A stretch of DNA of 8,324 nt, from NCBI GenBank assembly GCA_902797925.1, contig CADBUT010000383.1, forward strand, positions 1 through 8,324. The letters are read 5' to 3'. Made by a program: the position numbers and the translations under genes. Below the pieces are notes generated by a model. The model searched no databases, was not told the DNA's origin, and saw only the letters and a list, made by a program, of their open reading frames with translations. This document shows positions 1 through 6,485 of this stretch, one piece after another. Within the stretch, counting starts at the first letter, position 1, and each line of letters opens with the position of its first letter. This stretch comes from an uncultured Spirochaetaceae bacterium (GTDB lineage: Bacteria; Spirochaetota; Spirochaetia; Treponematales; Treponemataceae).

Positions 1-1
1 A

Positions 2-106
2 TGTCTTATCTCAATTTTTGGAATTTTTGCTTCTTTAATTGCAGCATGGGCGGCAAGCCGCGGCGTGCTTAATTTGTCTTGTGCAGAGGTTTTACGCGAT
101 GAATAA
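2..106 (+). CDS. C-terminal end of an FtsX/LolC-type ABC permease (5' end outside window)
   Basis: This is an open frame entering from the left edge, with a TAA stop at 104-106. The 34 visible residues form one hydrophobic segment (LISIFGIFASLIAAWAAS) followed by a short tail ending in CAEVLRDE. That is the usual end of LolC/LolE/MacB permeases: a last membrane helix, then a motif resembling 'P-x-E-x-L-R'. Its stop overlaps the start of the lolD-like gene by 8 bases, and a second permease follows, which matches the lolC-lolD-lolE order. I infer it is the first permease subunit of the same inner-membrane lipoprotein-release complex. The N-terminal helix and periplasmic domain are outside the window, so the subfamily (LolC, LolE or another FtsX-like permease) cannot be fixed from this fragment alone. 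Confidence 0.75.
   Translation, partial: CLISIFGIFASLIAAWAASRGVLNLSCAEVLRDE
85..89 (+). promoter_or_regulatory. Ribosome binding site of the lolD-like gene
   Basis: AGAGG lies 9 bases before the ATG at 99 and inside the end of the upstream permease gene. It supports 99 as the start rather than the in-frame ATG at 39, which lacks such a site and would add 20 residues with no place in the ABC fold. Confidence 0.6.
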
Positions 107-782
107 TGAGCCTTTAGTAATAGTGGAAAATCTTTCTAAGATTTATAACACCGAAAGTGAACAGCTTGAAATATTGAAGAATCTCTCGCTGACGGTTAAC
201 CGCGGTACAAAAGCTGTTATAACCGGCGAAAGCGGTTCCGGCAAAAGCACGCTGCTCAACATAATCGGTGCGCTTGATTCTCCTTCAGGCGGTTCTGTAA
301 AAGTCGGTGATTTTCTTGTAAGCGCACAGAACGAAGACAAACTGACGCATTACCGCTCAAAAACACTCGGTCTCATTTTTCAGTTTCATTATCTTCTCAA
401 AGATTTTACGGCAGTGGAAAATGTCGCAATGAGCGCGCTTATTGCAGGCGTGCCGCAGAGAAAGGCTCTTGACCATGCAAAAGCACTTTTATGCGATGTT
501 GGACTTGAAAAGCGCGCAAATCATTTTCCGTCTCAGCTTTCGGGCGGAGAGCGCCAGCGTGTTGCAGTTGCCCGCTCGCTTATAAACGACCCCGAACTTA
601 TTCTTGCTGATGAGCCTACCGGCAACCTTGATCCTGCAAATGCACAGGCTGTCGGCAGCCTTTTGTTCTCGCTTGTTGACCGCTACAAAAAGACGCTGCT
701 GCTTGTAACGCACGATATGAAGCTGGCGCAGAGCGGTGATGTGGTTTACACAATAAAGAATGGAAATCTGGCTGCCTTATGA
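99..782 (+). CDS. lolD: LolD-type ABC transporter ATP-binding protein
   Basis: The protein has 227 residues, the normal LolD length. It is the cytoplasmic ATPase that should drive release of lipoproteins from the inner membrane by the flanking FtsX-type permeases. Visible motifs in order are Walker A GESGSGKST (43-51), Q-loop IFQFHYLL with Q95, signature LSGGERQ (147-153), Walker B LILADEP (167-173) with Glu172, D-loop GNLD (175-178) and switch His205 in LLVTHD. The stretch QFHYLLKDFTAVENVAM closely follows the LolD consensus around the Q-loop and separates it from most other ABC ATPases. MacB and FtsE ATPases are the nearest alternatives. The start at 99 overlaps the upstream permease stop by 8 bases, and its own TGA overlaps the next ATG (ATGA), so the three genes should be translated together. 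No catalytic residue is missing. The family is sure; the lipoprotein substrate is inferred from family and context. Confidence 0.9.
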   Translation: MNNEPLVIVENLSKIYNTESEQLEILKNLSLTVNRGTKAVITGESGSGKSTLLNIIGALDSPSGGSVKVGDFLVSAQNEDKLTHYRSKTLGLIFQFHYLLKDFTAVENVAMSALIAGVPQRKALDHAKALLCDVGLEKRANHFPSQLSGGERQRVAVARSLINDPELILADEPTGNLDPANAQAVGSLLFSLVDRYKKTLLLVTHDMKLAQSGDVVYTIKNGNLAAL

Positions 783-2149
783 CAATTTCAACTATAATGC
801 GTCTGGCTTTAAGGTTCATGTTCCCTTCAAAGCCTGAGGCGGCAATTGCAGATAAGACTTCCTCAAACAAAAGCCCCGCAAAAAAAAGCGTTTTCGCCGC
901 TATGATTTGTGTAGCTTTCAGTGTTATTCCGCTTATTGTTGTGCTTGTGTTTTCAGACAGCATGATAAAGGGAATGACCGACAGAATCGTGGAACTTTCA
1001 TCTTTTCATTTGCAGTCTATTCAATATAAGGCACAGGCTGACATTTTCGGAAATATCGGACAGCTGAAAGAACAGGCTGCCGAACTTGAAAAACTTAACG
1101 GCGTTGAAGCCGCATATATTGAGCGCACTGGCATGGCACTTGCCGCAGGCAAAAAAGAGCGGAGCGGTGCTTCTGTCCGCGCAGTTGAGCCAAAGCTTTT
1201 TGACGAAAATGCGTCTTTTAAAGACCTTTTTGAAGTTAAAAGCGGTGCTCTCGCTTTTGACGGCGAAAGAAGCGCGGTAATCGGCAGTGCACTTGCCGAA
1301 AAGACAGGTCTAGCTGTCGGCGATACGCTTCACTTAATAACAATGCGGAATCTGCCTAACGGCAAGGCTGTGCCTAAAACAGCTGCTTTTACGGTTTCGG
1401 GCATTGTTTCTTCGGGTTATCAGGAATTGGACGCGCTCTGGGTTTTTGTGCCGCTTGAAGCTGGTTTTGAGTTTCTGGCTTCTAATGTTTCACGTGTGTT
1501 TATAGGTATAAAGACTAAAGACGCTTTTTCAAAGAATCTTTACGCCGTTCAGAACGAGTGCCAGAAAATAGCGGGCAAAGGCTACGGCGTCTACACATGG
1601 CAGGAACTTAACCGCTCAACTTACGAGACTTTCAACACAACGAAGACAATGCTGCTTTTTATTATGTTTCTAATAGTGCTTGTTGCGTCTGTAAATGTTT
1701 CTTCCGCGCTGATTATGCTTACAATGGAAAAACGCAAGGAAATTGCGATTCTAAAAGCAATCGGTGCATCACCGAAAGAGATTCGGCTGACCTTTGTTTT
1801 GACAGGCTTTTTTACCGGTCTTGGCGGCGTAATTATCGGGCTCCCGCTCGGTATTTTGTGCGCCATAAAATCAAACGAAATTATCAGTTTTTTTGAAAAA
1901 ATTGTAAACATATTTGCTTATTTGGGATATACTGTCAGTCATGTCGGTGCAGGCTCTGCGGCAGAGGACTTTATTTCAGTCAGGCTGCTTGACCCTGAAT
2001 TTTATCTGACGAATATTCCTATTGCTGTGCCGTTTGCAGAAATTTTTGCAATTGCGGCTGTAACACTGCTGCTTTCAACTGTTGTCTCGCTTATACCGGC
2101 TTATAAAGCCGCAAACGAGAAACCGCTTGAGAGTTTACGGAAAATTTAA
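779..2149 (+). CDS. LolE/LolC-type ABC permease (FtsX superfamily)
   Basis: This is a 456-residue inner-membrane permease with the four-helix MacB/FtsX layout. Helix 1 is about residues 37-59. A large periplasmic domain follows (about 60-285), then helices at about 291-315, 336-362 and 418-440. The cytoplasmic coupling motif EKRKEIAILKAIGAS (317-331) after helix 2 is strongly conserved in LolC/LolE. The segment DPEFYLTNIPI (405-415) before the last helix also resembles LolC/LolE rather than MacB. The protein ends IPAYKAANEKPLESLRKI, the standard permease tail. With the LolD-like ATPase and the permease at the left edge it should form a LolCDE-like complex. The start is the ATG of the ATGA overlap; no clear Shine-Dalgarno precedes it, so coupling is likely. 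An in-frame ATG at 797 (residue 7) is an alternative. Unusual is a polar, Lys/Ala/Ser-rich insert at residues 17-36 before helix 1. Confidence 0.86.
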   Translation: MTISTIMRLALRFMFPSKPEAAIADKTSSNKSPAKKSVFAAMICVAFSVIPLIVVLVFSDSMIKGMTDRIVELSSFHLQSIQYKAQADIFGNIGQLKEQAAELEKLNGVEAAYIERTGMALAAGKKERSGASVRAVEPKLFDENASFKDLFEVKSGALAFDGERSAVIGSALAEKTGLAVGDTLHLITMRNLPNGKAVPKTAAFTVSGIVSSGYQELDALWVFVPLEAGFEFLASNVSRVFIGIKTKDAFSKNLYAVQNECQKIAGKGYGVYTWQELNRSTYETFNTTKTMLLFIMFLIVLVASVNVSSALIMLTMEKRKEIAILKAIGASPKEIRLTFVLTGFFTGLGGVIIGLPLGILCAIKSNEIISFFEKIVNIFAYLGYTVSHVGAGSAAEDFISVRLLDPEFYLTNIPIAVPFAEIFAIAAVTLLLSTVVSLIPAYKAANEKPLESLRKI

Positions 2150-2151
2150 GG
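2148..2151 (+). promoter_or_regulatory. Ribosome binding site of mcsA, overlapping the preceding stop codon
   Basis: AAGG at 2148-2151 uses the last two bases of the permease TAA stop (2147-2149). It is followed by a run of eight T and then ATG at 2160. This fixes the mcsA start at MKCDIC. An in-frame ATG at 2082 lies inside the permease gene and would put 26 unrelated residues before the first zinc-finger cysteine. Confidence 0.55.
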
Positions 2152-2159
2152 TTTTTTTT

Positions 2160-2696
2160 ATGAAATGCGATATTTGCGGTATACGGAACGCTGTGCTTTT
2201 TGTACAGCAGGTTTCGGCTACAAGAACTGTTGAACTTCATCTTTGTGTTGAATGTGCAAAAGAACGCGGAATAAATGTTGCCGGCAAAAATGTTGAAGTT
2301 GCCTTCAATAATCTGCTTTCTGGAATTTTGCAGGACGCAGGCAGTTCAAATCAGATTTCACAGCCGTCTTATGCGTGTCCTGTCTGCGGAAGAACTCTGG
2401 CTGATTTAAAAAGAATCAAGTCAGCAGGCTGCCCTGAATGTTATACAGTCTTTAAAAGCGAAATTTTCAGCATTTTAAAAAATCATGGAATTGAAGGCAC
2501 TTATCATGGCGGGCTGCCCAAAAAGCTTGCGCATTTCCGCTCTGTGCTTACAGACAGAATGATGTACCAGGAAAAACTTGCGGAAGCTGTTGCAGCAGAA
2601 GACTACGAGAAAGCCGCAGTTTACCGCGACCGGCTCCGCGCTTTAGAAACACGTTCTGCACAACCGTATTATTCAGAAGGTGAGTCTGATGAGTAA
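2160..2696 (+). CDS. mcsA: McsA: zinc-finger and UVR-domain activator of McsB
   Basis: The 178-residue cytoplasmic protein matches McsA in length and architecture. Two four-cysteine metal-binding modules are visible: Cys3/Cys6 with Cys29/Cys32, and Cys73/Cys76 with Cys91/Cys94, each made of CxxC pairs. Between them lies the conserved NNLLSGIL stretch (50-57). A C-terminal UVR motif occupies about 136-163 (core EDYEKAAVYRDRLRALE); the same motif is found in UvrB, UvrC and the ClpC middle domain. In Bacillus subtilis, McsA binds and stimulates the protein-arginine kinase McsB and helps control CtsR. Here it directly precedes mcsB with an 8-base overlap and is followed by clpC, so assignment as McsA rather than a generic UVR protein is strong. 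All eight cysteines are present, so metal binding is expected to be intact. No ctsR gene lies upstream. Confidence 0.92.
   Translation: MKCDICGIRNAVLFVQQVSATRTVELHLCVECAKERGINVAGKNVEVAFNNLLSGILQDAGSSNQISQPSYACPVCGRTLADLKRIKSAGCPECYTVFKSEIFSILKNHGIEGTYHGGLPKKLAHFRSVLTDRMMYQEKLAEAVAAEDYEKAAVYRDRLRALETRSAQPYYSEGESDE
2675..2680 (+). promoter_or_regulatory. Ribosome binding site that decides the mcsB start
   Basis: AGAAGG lies 8 bases before ATG 2689. An in-frame GTG at 2680 overlaps this site and has no spacing for one of its own, so 2689 is the better start. Confidence 0.6.
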
Positions 2697-3789
2697 GAAT
2701 TCGTCTTCTGAGGGGCAGTCTTTAGATGCATGGTATTCTGCGCCCGGCCCGGAAAATGACATTACTCTTTCAACGCGTGTAAGGCTTGCACGTAATCTTG
2801 CTGATTTTGTGTTCCCAAAATATTTGACAAGCGATGATGCAGAGCGCGTGCAGATGCTTATATTTGATTCTTTTACACATGTTGAAGATGCCGAAAATTA
2901 TCAGGCTCTCAGGGCTGCAAATTTAGACGCGCTCGGTCAGCGTATCTTAACAGAAAGGGGAATATTTCCGTATTCAATGTACGCACAGCCATGGACAGGC
3001 GGTGTTTTGCGTGGAGACGGAAAAGTTTCATGTTCTGTAAACAGCGAAGACCATCTGCGCATAGCAAGCTTTGCAAGCGGCTTTGACTGCGAAAGCGCCT
3101 TTGTTGAATCTAAAAGACTTGATTCTGAATTGCAGAACTATCTTCAGTTTGCCGCATCAAATGAATTCGGCTACCTTACTTCGCTTATGCGCGATCTGGG
3201 CAGCGGAATGAAGCTTTCTTGCGTGCTTCATCTTCCTTCTATGACTATGGCAGGTACATGCGAAAAGTTTTTCCGTGCAGCAATGCTTGACGGCTGTGCT
3301 GTAACAGCTTTTTTTGGTCCTAACGACAGCTCAACTCCTCTCGGCTCGTTCTTTCTTATTCAGAACAGACAGGCCTATCAGGGGACAGAGGACGAGCAGG
3401 TTGCGCGTTTTGAAGTTGCGGTTCTTAAGCTTATAGAGAACGAGCGCGGGCTTGCGATGAATCTTCTTGACGGAAGGACAACGCGCATAAAAGATTTGAT
3501 TTATCGGGCTATTGCGACCGTGAAATATAGCCGATTAGTTACAAATAGGGAAGGTATTGACCTTGTTTCAAAAATAAAGTGGGGGCTTAATTTAGGACTG
3601 CTTTCCGGCATAAAGCACAATGAATTAACGGCTTTGCTTTACAGAGTTCAGAATGCTCATCTGACTTATGTTATTCGTAACGGAACTTTTAATTTTGAAC
3701 AGGACATTGCTACTGAAGACGAAAAAATAGAGCGTTTGCGTGCTTTGGTTTTGCAGGAAGCACTTTCTAACGTTCATTTGGAACTATAG
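2689..3789 (+). CDS. mcsB: McsB-family ATP:guanidino phosphotransferase, with altered active site
   Basis: The 366 residues match McsB length (about 360) and align with it throughout, for example STRVRLARN (28-36), FGYLTS (160-165), HLPSM (181-185) and WGLNLGLLSG (298-307). McsB is the cytoplasmic protein-arginine kinase that tags proteins for ClpC-ClpP. Retained residues are Arg30 and Arg32 of the ATP-binding STRVR block, Glu120-Asp121 of the NEED motif (read here as NSED) and Arg124. Changed residues are the CPTN cysteine block (C167 in B. subtilis, from memory), which reads LMRD with Leu166; the phosphate-binding arginine R176, which is Lys175; and the RGxYGE loop, which reads TAFFGP (206-211), losing both Arg and Glu. 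The reading frame is intact with conserved sequence on both sides of each change, so a frameshift does not explain them. The gene overlaps mcsA by 8 bases and precedes clpC by 20. Family membership is firm; kinase activity is doubtful. Confidence 0.88.
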   Translation: MSKNSSSEGQSLDAWYSAPGPENDITLSTRVRLARNLADFVFPKYLTSDDAERVQMLIFDSFTHVEDAENYQALRAANLDALGQRILTERGIFPYSMYAQPWTGGVLRGDGKVSCSVNSEDHLRIASFASGFDCESAFVESKRLDSELQNYLQFAASNEFGYLTSLMRDLGSGMKLSCVLHLPSMTMAGTCEKFFRAAMLDGCAVTAFFGPNDSSTPLGSFFLIQNRQAYQGTEDEQVARFEVAVLKLIENERGLAMNLLDGRTTRIKDLIYRAIATVKYSRLVTNREGIDLVSKIKWGLNLGLLSGIKHNELTALLYRVQNAHLTYVIRNGTFNFEQDIATEDEKIERLRALVLQEALSNVHLEL

Positions 3790-3798
3790 CTAAGTTTC

Positions 3799-3803
3799 AG
3801 AGG
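3799..3803 (+). promoter_or_regulatory. Ribosome binding site of clpC
   Basis: AGAGG lies 6 bases before ATG 3810, in the 20-base gap after the mcsB stop. The gap is too short for a separate promoter or terminator, so clpC should be read from the upstream transcript unless an internal promoter lies within mcsB. Confidence 0.6.
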
Positions 3804-3809
3804 TTTGGT

Positions 3810-6383
3810 ATGTTAAAGGGATTGACCGATAGAGCGAAGAAAATTCTGACTGTGCTTGCACAGGAAGAAGGACGTAAAAACGGCAGCGAACAGCTTCTTC
3901 CTGAACATGTGCTTTTGGCAATGCTCAGAAATGGAGAAGGCCGGGCTGTTCTTATATTAAAGTCTTTAAAAGTGAATATTCTTTCACTGCAGCTTGTGCT
4001 TGAGCAGTCTCTGCCTATTAAGTCGTCTTCTATGTCTTTTGGTGATTTGCCCCTTTCAAGGCGGCTTAATACGCTTCTCAATACAGCACAGATTGAAGCA
4101 AGAAGCCTGCGTCAGGAATATGTCGGTACAGAGCATCTGCTTTTGGCAGCCATAAGAGAAGAAAAAAGTCCATGTGCCATTTTTTTTGAAAAACAGCACC
4201 TTTCTATAGATGATGCAAGAAAAACCGCTGACATTTTAAATAGAACTTCAAACGAAGAAAGCCAATATGCGGAACGCGATCCTGATTTTGCAGCACAGCC
4301 GAGATATCCGGTTTTTCCGCAGATGCAGGCTGCCGGTGTGTCTGGCGGTTTTAATGCACAGCCCGGCAGAGCGCAGACTAACGGCATTTTAAAAAACTAT
4401 TCGCGGGATTTAACAGCTCTTGCACGCGCGCAGAAGCTTGACCCGGTAATCGGGCGCGATGCAGAAATTGCCCGCGTGATTCAGATTCTTTCGCGCCGTT
4501 CAAAGAACAACCCTGTTTTGGTCGGAGAGCCGGGTGTGGGCAAAACCGCAATTGTAGAAGGGCTTGCCCAGCGCATTGTGTCAGAGCGCGTGCCGAGAAA
4601 TCTCTGCAAGAAACGCGTGCTTACGCTTGACCTTGCTTCTGTTGTTGCAGGCACAAAATACCGCGGTGAATTTGAAGAGCGTTTTAAGCGCATAATGAAA
4701 GAAGCAACCGAAAACAAGAATATTATTCTTTTTATAGATGAACTTCACACGCTTATCGGCACAGGCGGTGCAGAAGGCGCAATGGACGCTTCTAATTTGC
4801 TCAAGCCTGCGCTTTCACGCGGCGAGATTCAGTGTATCGGTGCAACAACCTCGAAAGAATTCCGCCAGTATTTTGAAAAAGACGCCGCTCTGGCACGCCG
4901 TTTTCAGCAGGTAAGGGTAGAAGAGCCTTCTGATGCAGACGTCCGCCTGATTCTTGAAGGGCTTAAAAAGAAGTACGAAGAATTCCATGGTGTTATCTAC
5001 GGAGATGATGTAATCGAGCAGATTATGCGCTACAGCCGCCGTTTTATTACAGACAGGTATTTTCCGGATAAGGCTATAGACGTGCTTGACGAAGCAGGTT
5101 CAATGAAAAAAATTGCGTCCGATATAAGACCGCCTGAACTTGCCGACATTGAATCAAATATTGAGCAGCTGAATAAAGAGAAGCAGCAGCTTGTAAACAG
5201 CCAGAATTACGAGCGCGCCGCCGAGGTTAGAGACCAGGTGCGCGAGCTGAGACAGAAACTTGACATTGTACGCAATTACTGGCAGACAGCCGATGTGAAC
5301 GGCTCAAATGTAGTAACAGTAAACGACATAAAAAAAGTGCTTGCCATAATGACAGGCATCCCGCTTGAGAATATTGATACTTCTGAATCTGCAAAGCTTA
5401 TAAACATGGAAGCAGAACTGCATAAGACTGTTGTCGGTCAGAACGAGGCTGTCTCTCTTATAAGCTCTGCAATCAGGCGCTCGCGCTCTGGAATTTCGTC
5501 TGTGCGCCGTCCTTTGGGTTCGTTTATTTTTCTGGGGCCTACAGGTGTTGGCAAGACTTTGCTTGCAAAAACACTTGCAAAGTTCCTTTTCGGCACGGAA
5601 GATTCGCTTATCAGAATTGATATGAGCGATTACATGGAAAAGCACAATGCAAGCCGCCTTGTCGGCGCACCGCCTGGATATGTGGGCTATGAGGAAGGCG
5701 GCGTTCTTACTGAAAAAGTGCGGAAGAATCCGTATTCTGTCGTGCTTCTTGATGAAATTGAAAAGGCTCACCCTGATGTATTCAATCTGCTTCTGCAGGT
5801 GCTTGAAGAGGGCGAGCTTAAAGACAGCCTTGGTCATTCAGTAAACTTTAGAAATACTGTAATTATTATGACGAGCAACGCCGGTGCAAGAGAGATAACT
5901 ACAGAAAGCAGAGTAGGCTTCTCTAATCTTGAAACAGGGCTGCTTGAGTACGAGGACATAAAGGCAAATGCCCTTTCTGAATTGAAGAAGCTTTTAAGAC
6001 CTGAACTTTTGAACAGAATTGACGACACTGTTGTATTTACAGCTCTTTCTAAAGAAGAAGTCGGTGCAATTCTGAATATGCAGCTTAAAGAACTTGAGGC
6101 GCGCCTTGCAGAACAGAATCTTTCACTTGCAGTAAGACCTGCTGCCTGCGGTTATCTTGTAGATAACGGCTACGACCCGCAGTATGGCGCGCGTCCTATG
6201 CGGCGTCTGATTCAGCGGAATATAGAAGATCCTCTTTCTATAAAGCTGCTTTCAGGCGAGGCAGAAGGTAAATCCGCTGTAATTGTAGATTATAAAGACG
6301 GCGAATTTATCGTTTCGTTCAAAAAGCCTGCAAAGCGGAAGACCGGCGGCAGAACCAGAGAAATTGAAAGCGTGCTGATATAA
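3810..6383 (+). CDS. clpC: ClpC: AAA+ unfoldase subunit of the ClpCP protease
   Basis: This 857-residue two-ring AAA+ protein unfolds substrates and threads them into ClpP, which is encoded elsewhere. The N domain has two Clp repeats (about 1-145) with PEHVLLAML and GTEHLLLAA. Ring D1 has Walker A GEPGVGKT (239-246), pore-loop KYRGEFEER with Tyr284, Walker B ILFIDE (306-311), GATT (344-347) and arginine fingers ARRF (362-365). The middle domain carries a UVR-like coiled coil (about 443-485), which marks ClpC rather than ClpA. Ring D2 has GPTGVGKT (576-583), pore-loop GYVGY (623-627), VVLLDE (644-649) and sensor-2 GARPMRR (793-799). VGF at 701-703 sits where ClpC carries its ClpP-docking loop. 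Glu32 and Glu108 match the two phospho-arginine-binding glutamates of B. subtilis ClpC. It is longer than the usual 810 or so residues because of an extended linker (about 146-196) and a basic C-terminal tail. Confidence 0.97.
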   Translation: MLKGLTDRAKKILTVLAQEEGRKNGSEQLLPEHVLLAMLRNGEGRAVLILKSLKVNILSLQLVLEQSLPIKSSSMSFGDLPLSRRLNTLLNTAQIEARSLRQEYVGTEHLLLAAIREEKSPCAIFFEKQHLSIDDARKTADILNRTSNEESQYAERDPDFAAQPRYPVFPQMQAAGVSGGFNAQPGRAQTNGILKNYSRDLTALARAQKLDPVIGRDAEIARVIQILSRRSKNNPVLVGEPGVGKTAIVEGLAQRIVSERVPRNLCKKRVLTLDLASVVAGTKYRGEFEERFKRIMKEATENKNIILFIDELHTLIGTGGAEGAMDASNLLKPALSRGEIQCIGATTSKEFRQYFEKDAALARRFQQVRVEEPSDADVRLILEGLKKKYEEFHGVIYGDDVIEQIMRYSRRFITDRYFPDKAIDVLDEAGSMKKIASDIRPPELADIESNIEQLNKEKQQLVNSQNYERAAEVRDQVRELRQKLDIVRNYWQTADVNGSNVVTVNDIKKVLAIMTGIPLENIDTSESAKLINMEAELHKTVVGQNEAVSLISSAIRRSRSGISSVRRPLGSFIFLGPTGVGKTLLAKTLAKFLFGTEDSLIRIDMSDYMEKHNASRLVGAPPGYVGYEEGGVLTEKVRKNPYSVVLLDEIEKAHPDVFNLLLQVLEEGELKDSLGHSVNFRNTVIIMTSNAGAREITTESRVGFSNLETGLLEYEDIKANALSELKKLLRPELLNRIDDTVVFTALSKEEVGAILNMQLKELEARLAEQNLSLAVRPAACGYLVDNGYDPQYGARPMRRLIQRNIEDPLSIKLLSGEAEGKSAVIVDYKDGEFIVSFKKPAKRKTGGRTREIESVLI

Positions 6384-6450
6384 TTGGCAGAACATGAAGC
6401 CTTTTACATAGAAAAATTTTCATTTTTTAGTTTCTATTGACAAGATTTCC

Positions 6451-6479
6451 TTGACGAGTTCTATTATGTACCATATAAT
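6451..6479 (+). promoter_or_regulatory. Vegetative (sigma-70-type) promoter of the chemotaxis receptor gene
   Basis: TTGACG at 6451-6456 and a perfect TATAAT at 6474-6479 are separated by exactly 17 bases, the ideal spacing. Transcription would begin near 6486, leaving an untranslated leader of about 150 bases before ATG 6636. A second, weaker candidate is staggered just upstream: TTGACA at 6437-6442 with TATTAT at 6462-6467, spacing 19. No sigma-28 flagellar-class promoter (TAAA with GCCGATAA) is seen, although motility and chemotaxis genes often use one. Confidence 0.75.
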
Positions 6480-6485
6480 AACCCA

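Noticed and set aside
616..963. A 115-codon open frame on the - strand across the lolD/lolE junction
   Set aside because: It is opposite clear coding sequence for the ABC ATPase and permease, has low-complexity content and no recognisable domain.
2130..2160. CtsR operator or separate promoter before mcsA
   Set aside because: No tandem heptad repeat of the CtsR type (GGTCAAA-like) and no -35/-10 pair is seen in the short junction. The gene seems to depend on the upstream transcript.
3175..3200. A frameshift or sequencing error as the reason for the missing CPTN block in mcsB
   Set aside because: FGYLTS just before and LHLPS just after are both in the expected frame at the expected distance, so the block is substituted rather than shifted.
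5304..5837. A 177-codon open frame on the - strand inside clpC
   Set aside because: It lies opposite the conserved D2 ring of ClpC, is rich in Lys, Arg, His and Cys without any domain pattern, and has no promoter or ribosome site. It is a shadow of the ClpC reading frame.
6384..6436. Possible transcription terminator after clpC
   Set aside because: The only pairing options are GGC (6386-6388) with GCC (6399-6401) and TAGAAA (6409-6414) with TTTCTA (6431-6436). Both are too short or too AT-rich for a convincing intrinsic terminator, although T runs are present.
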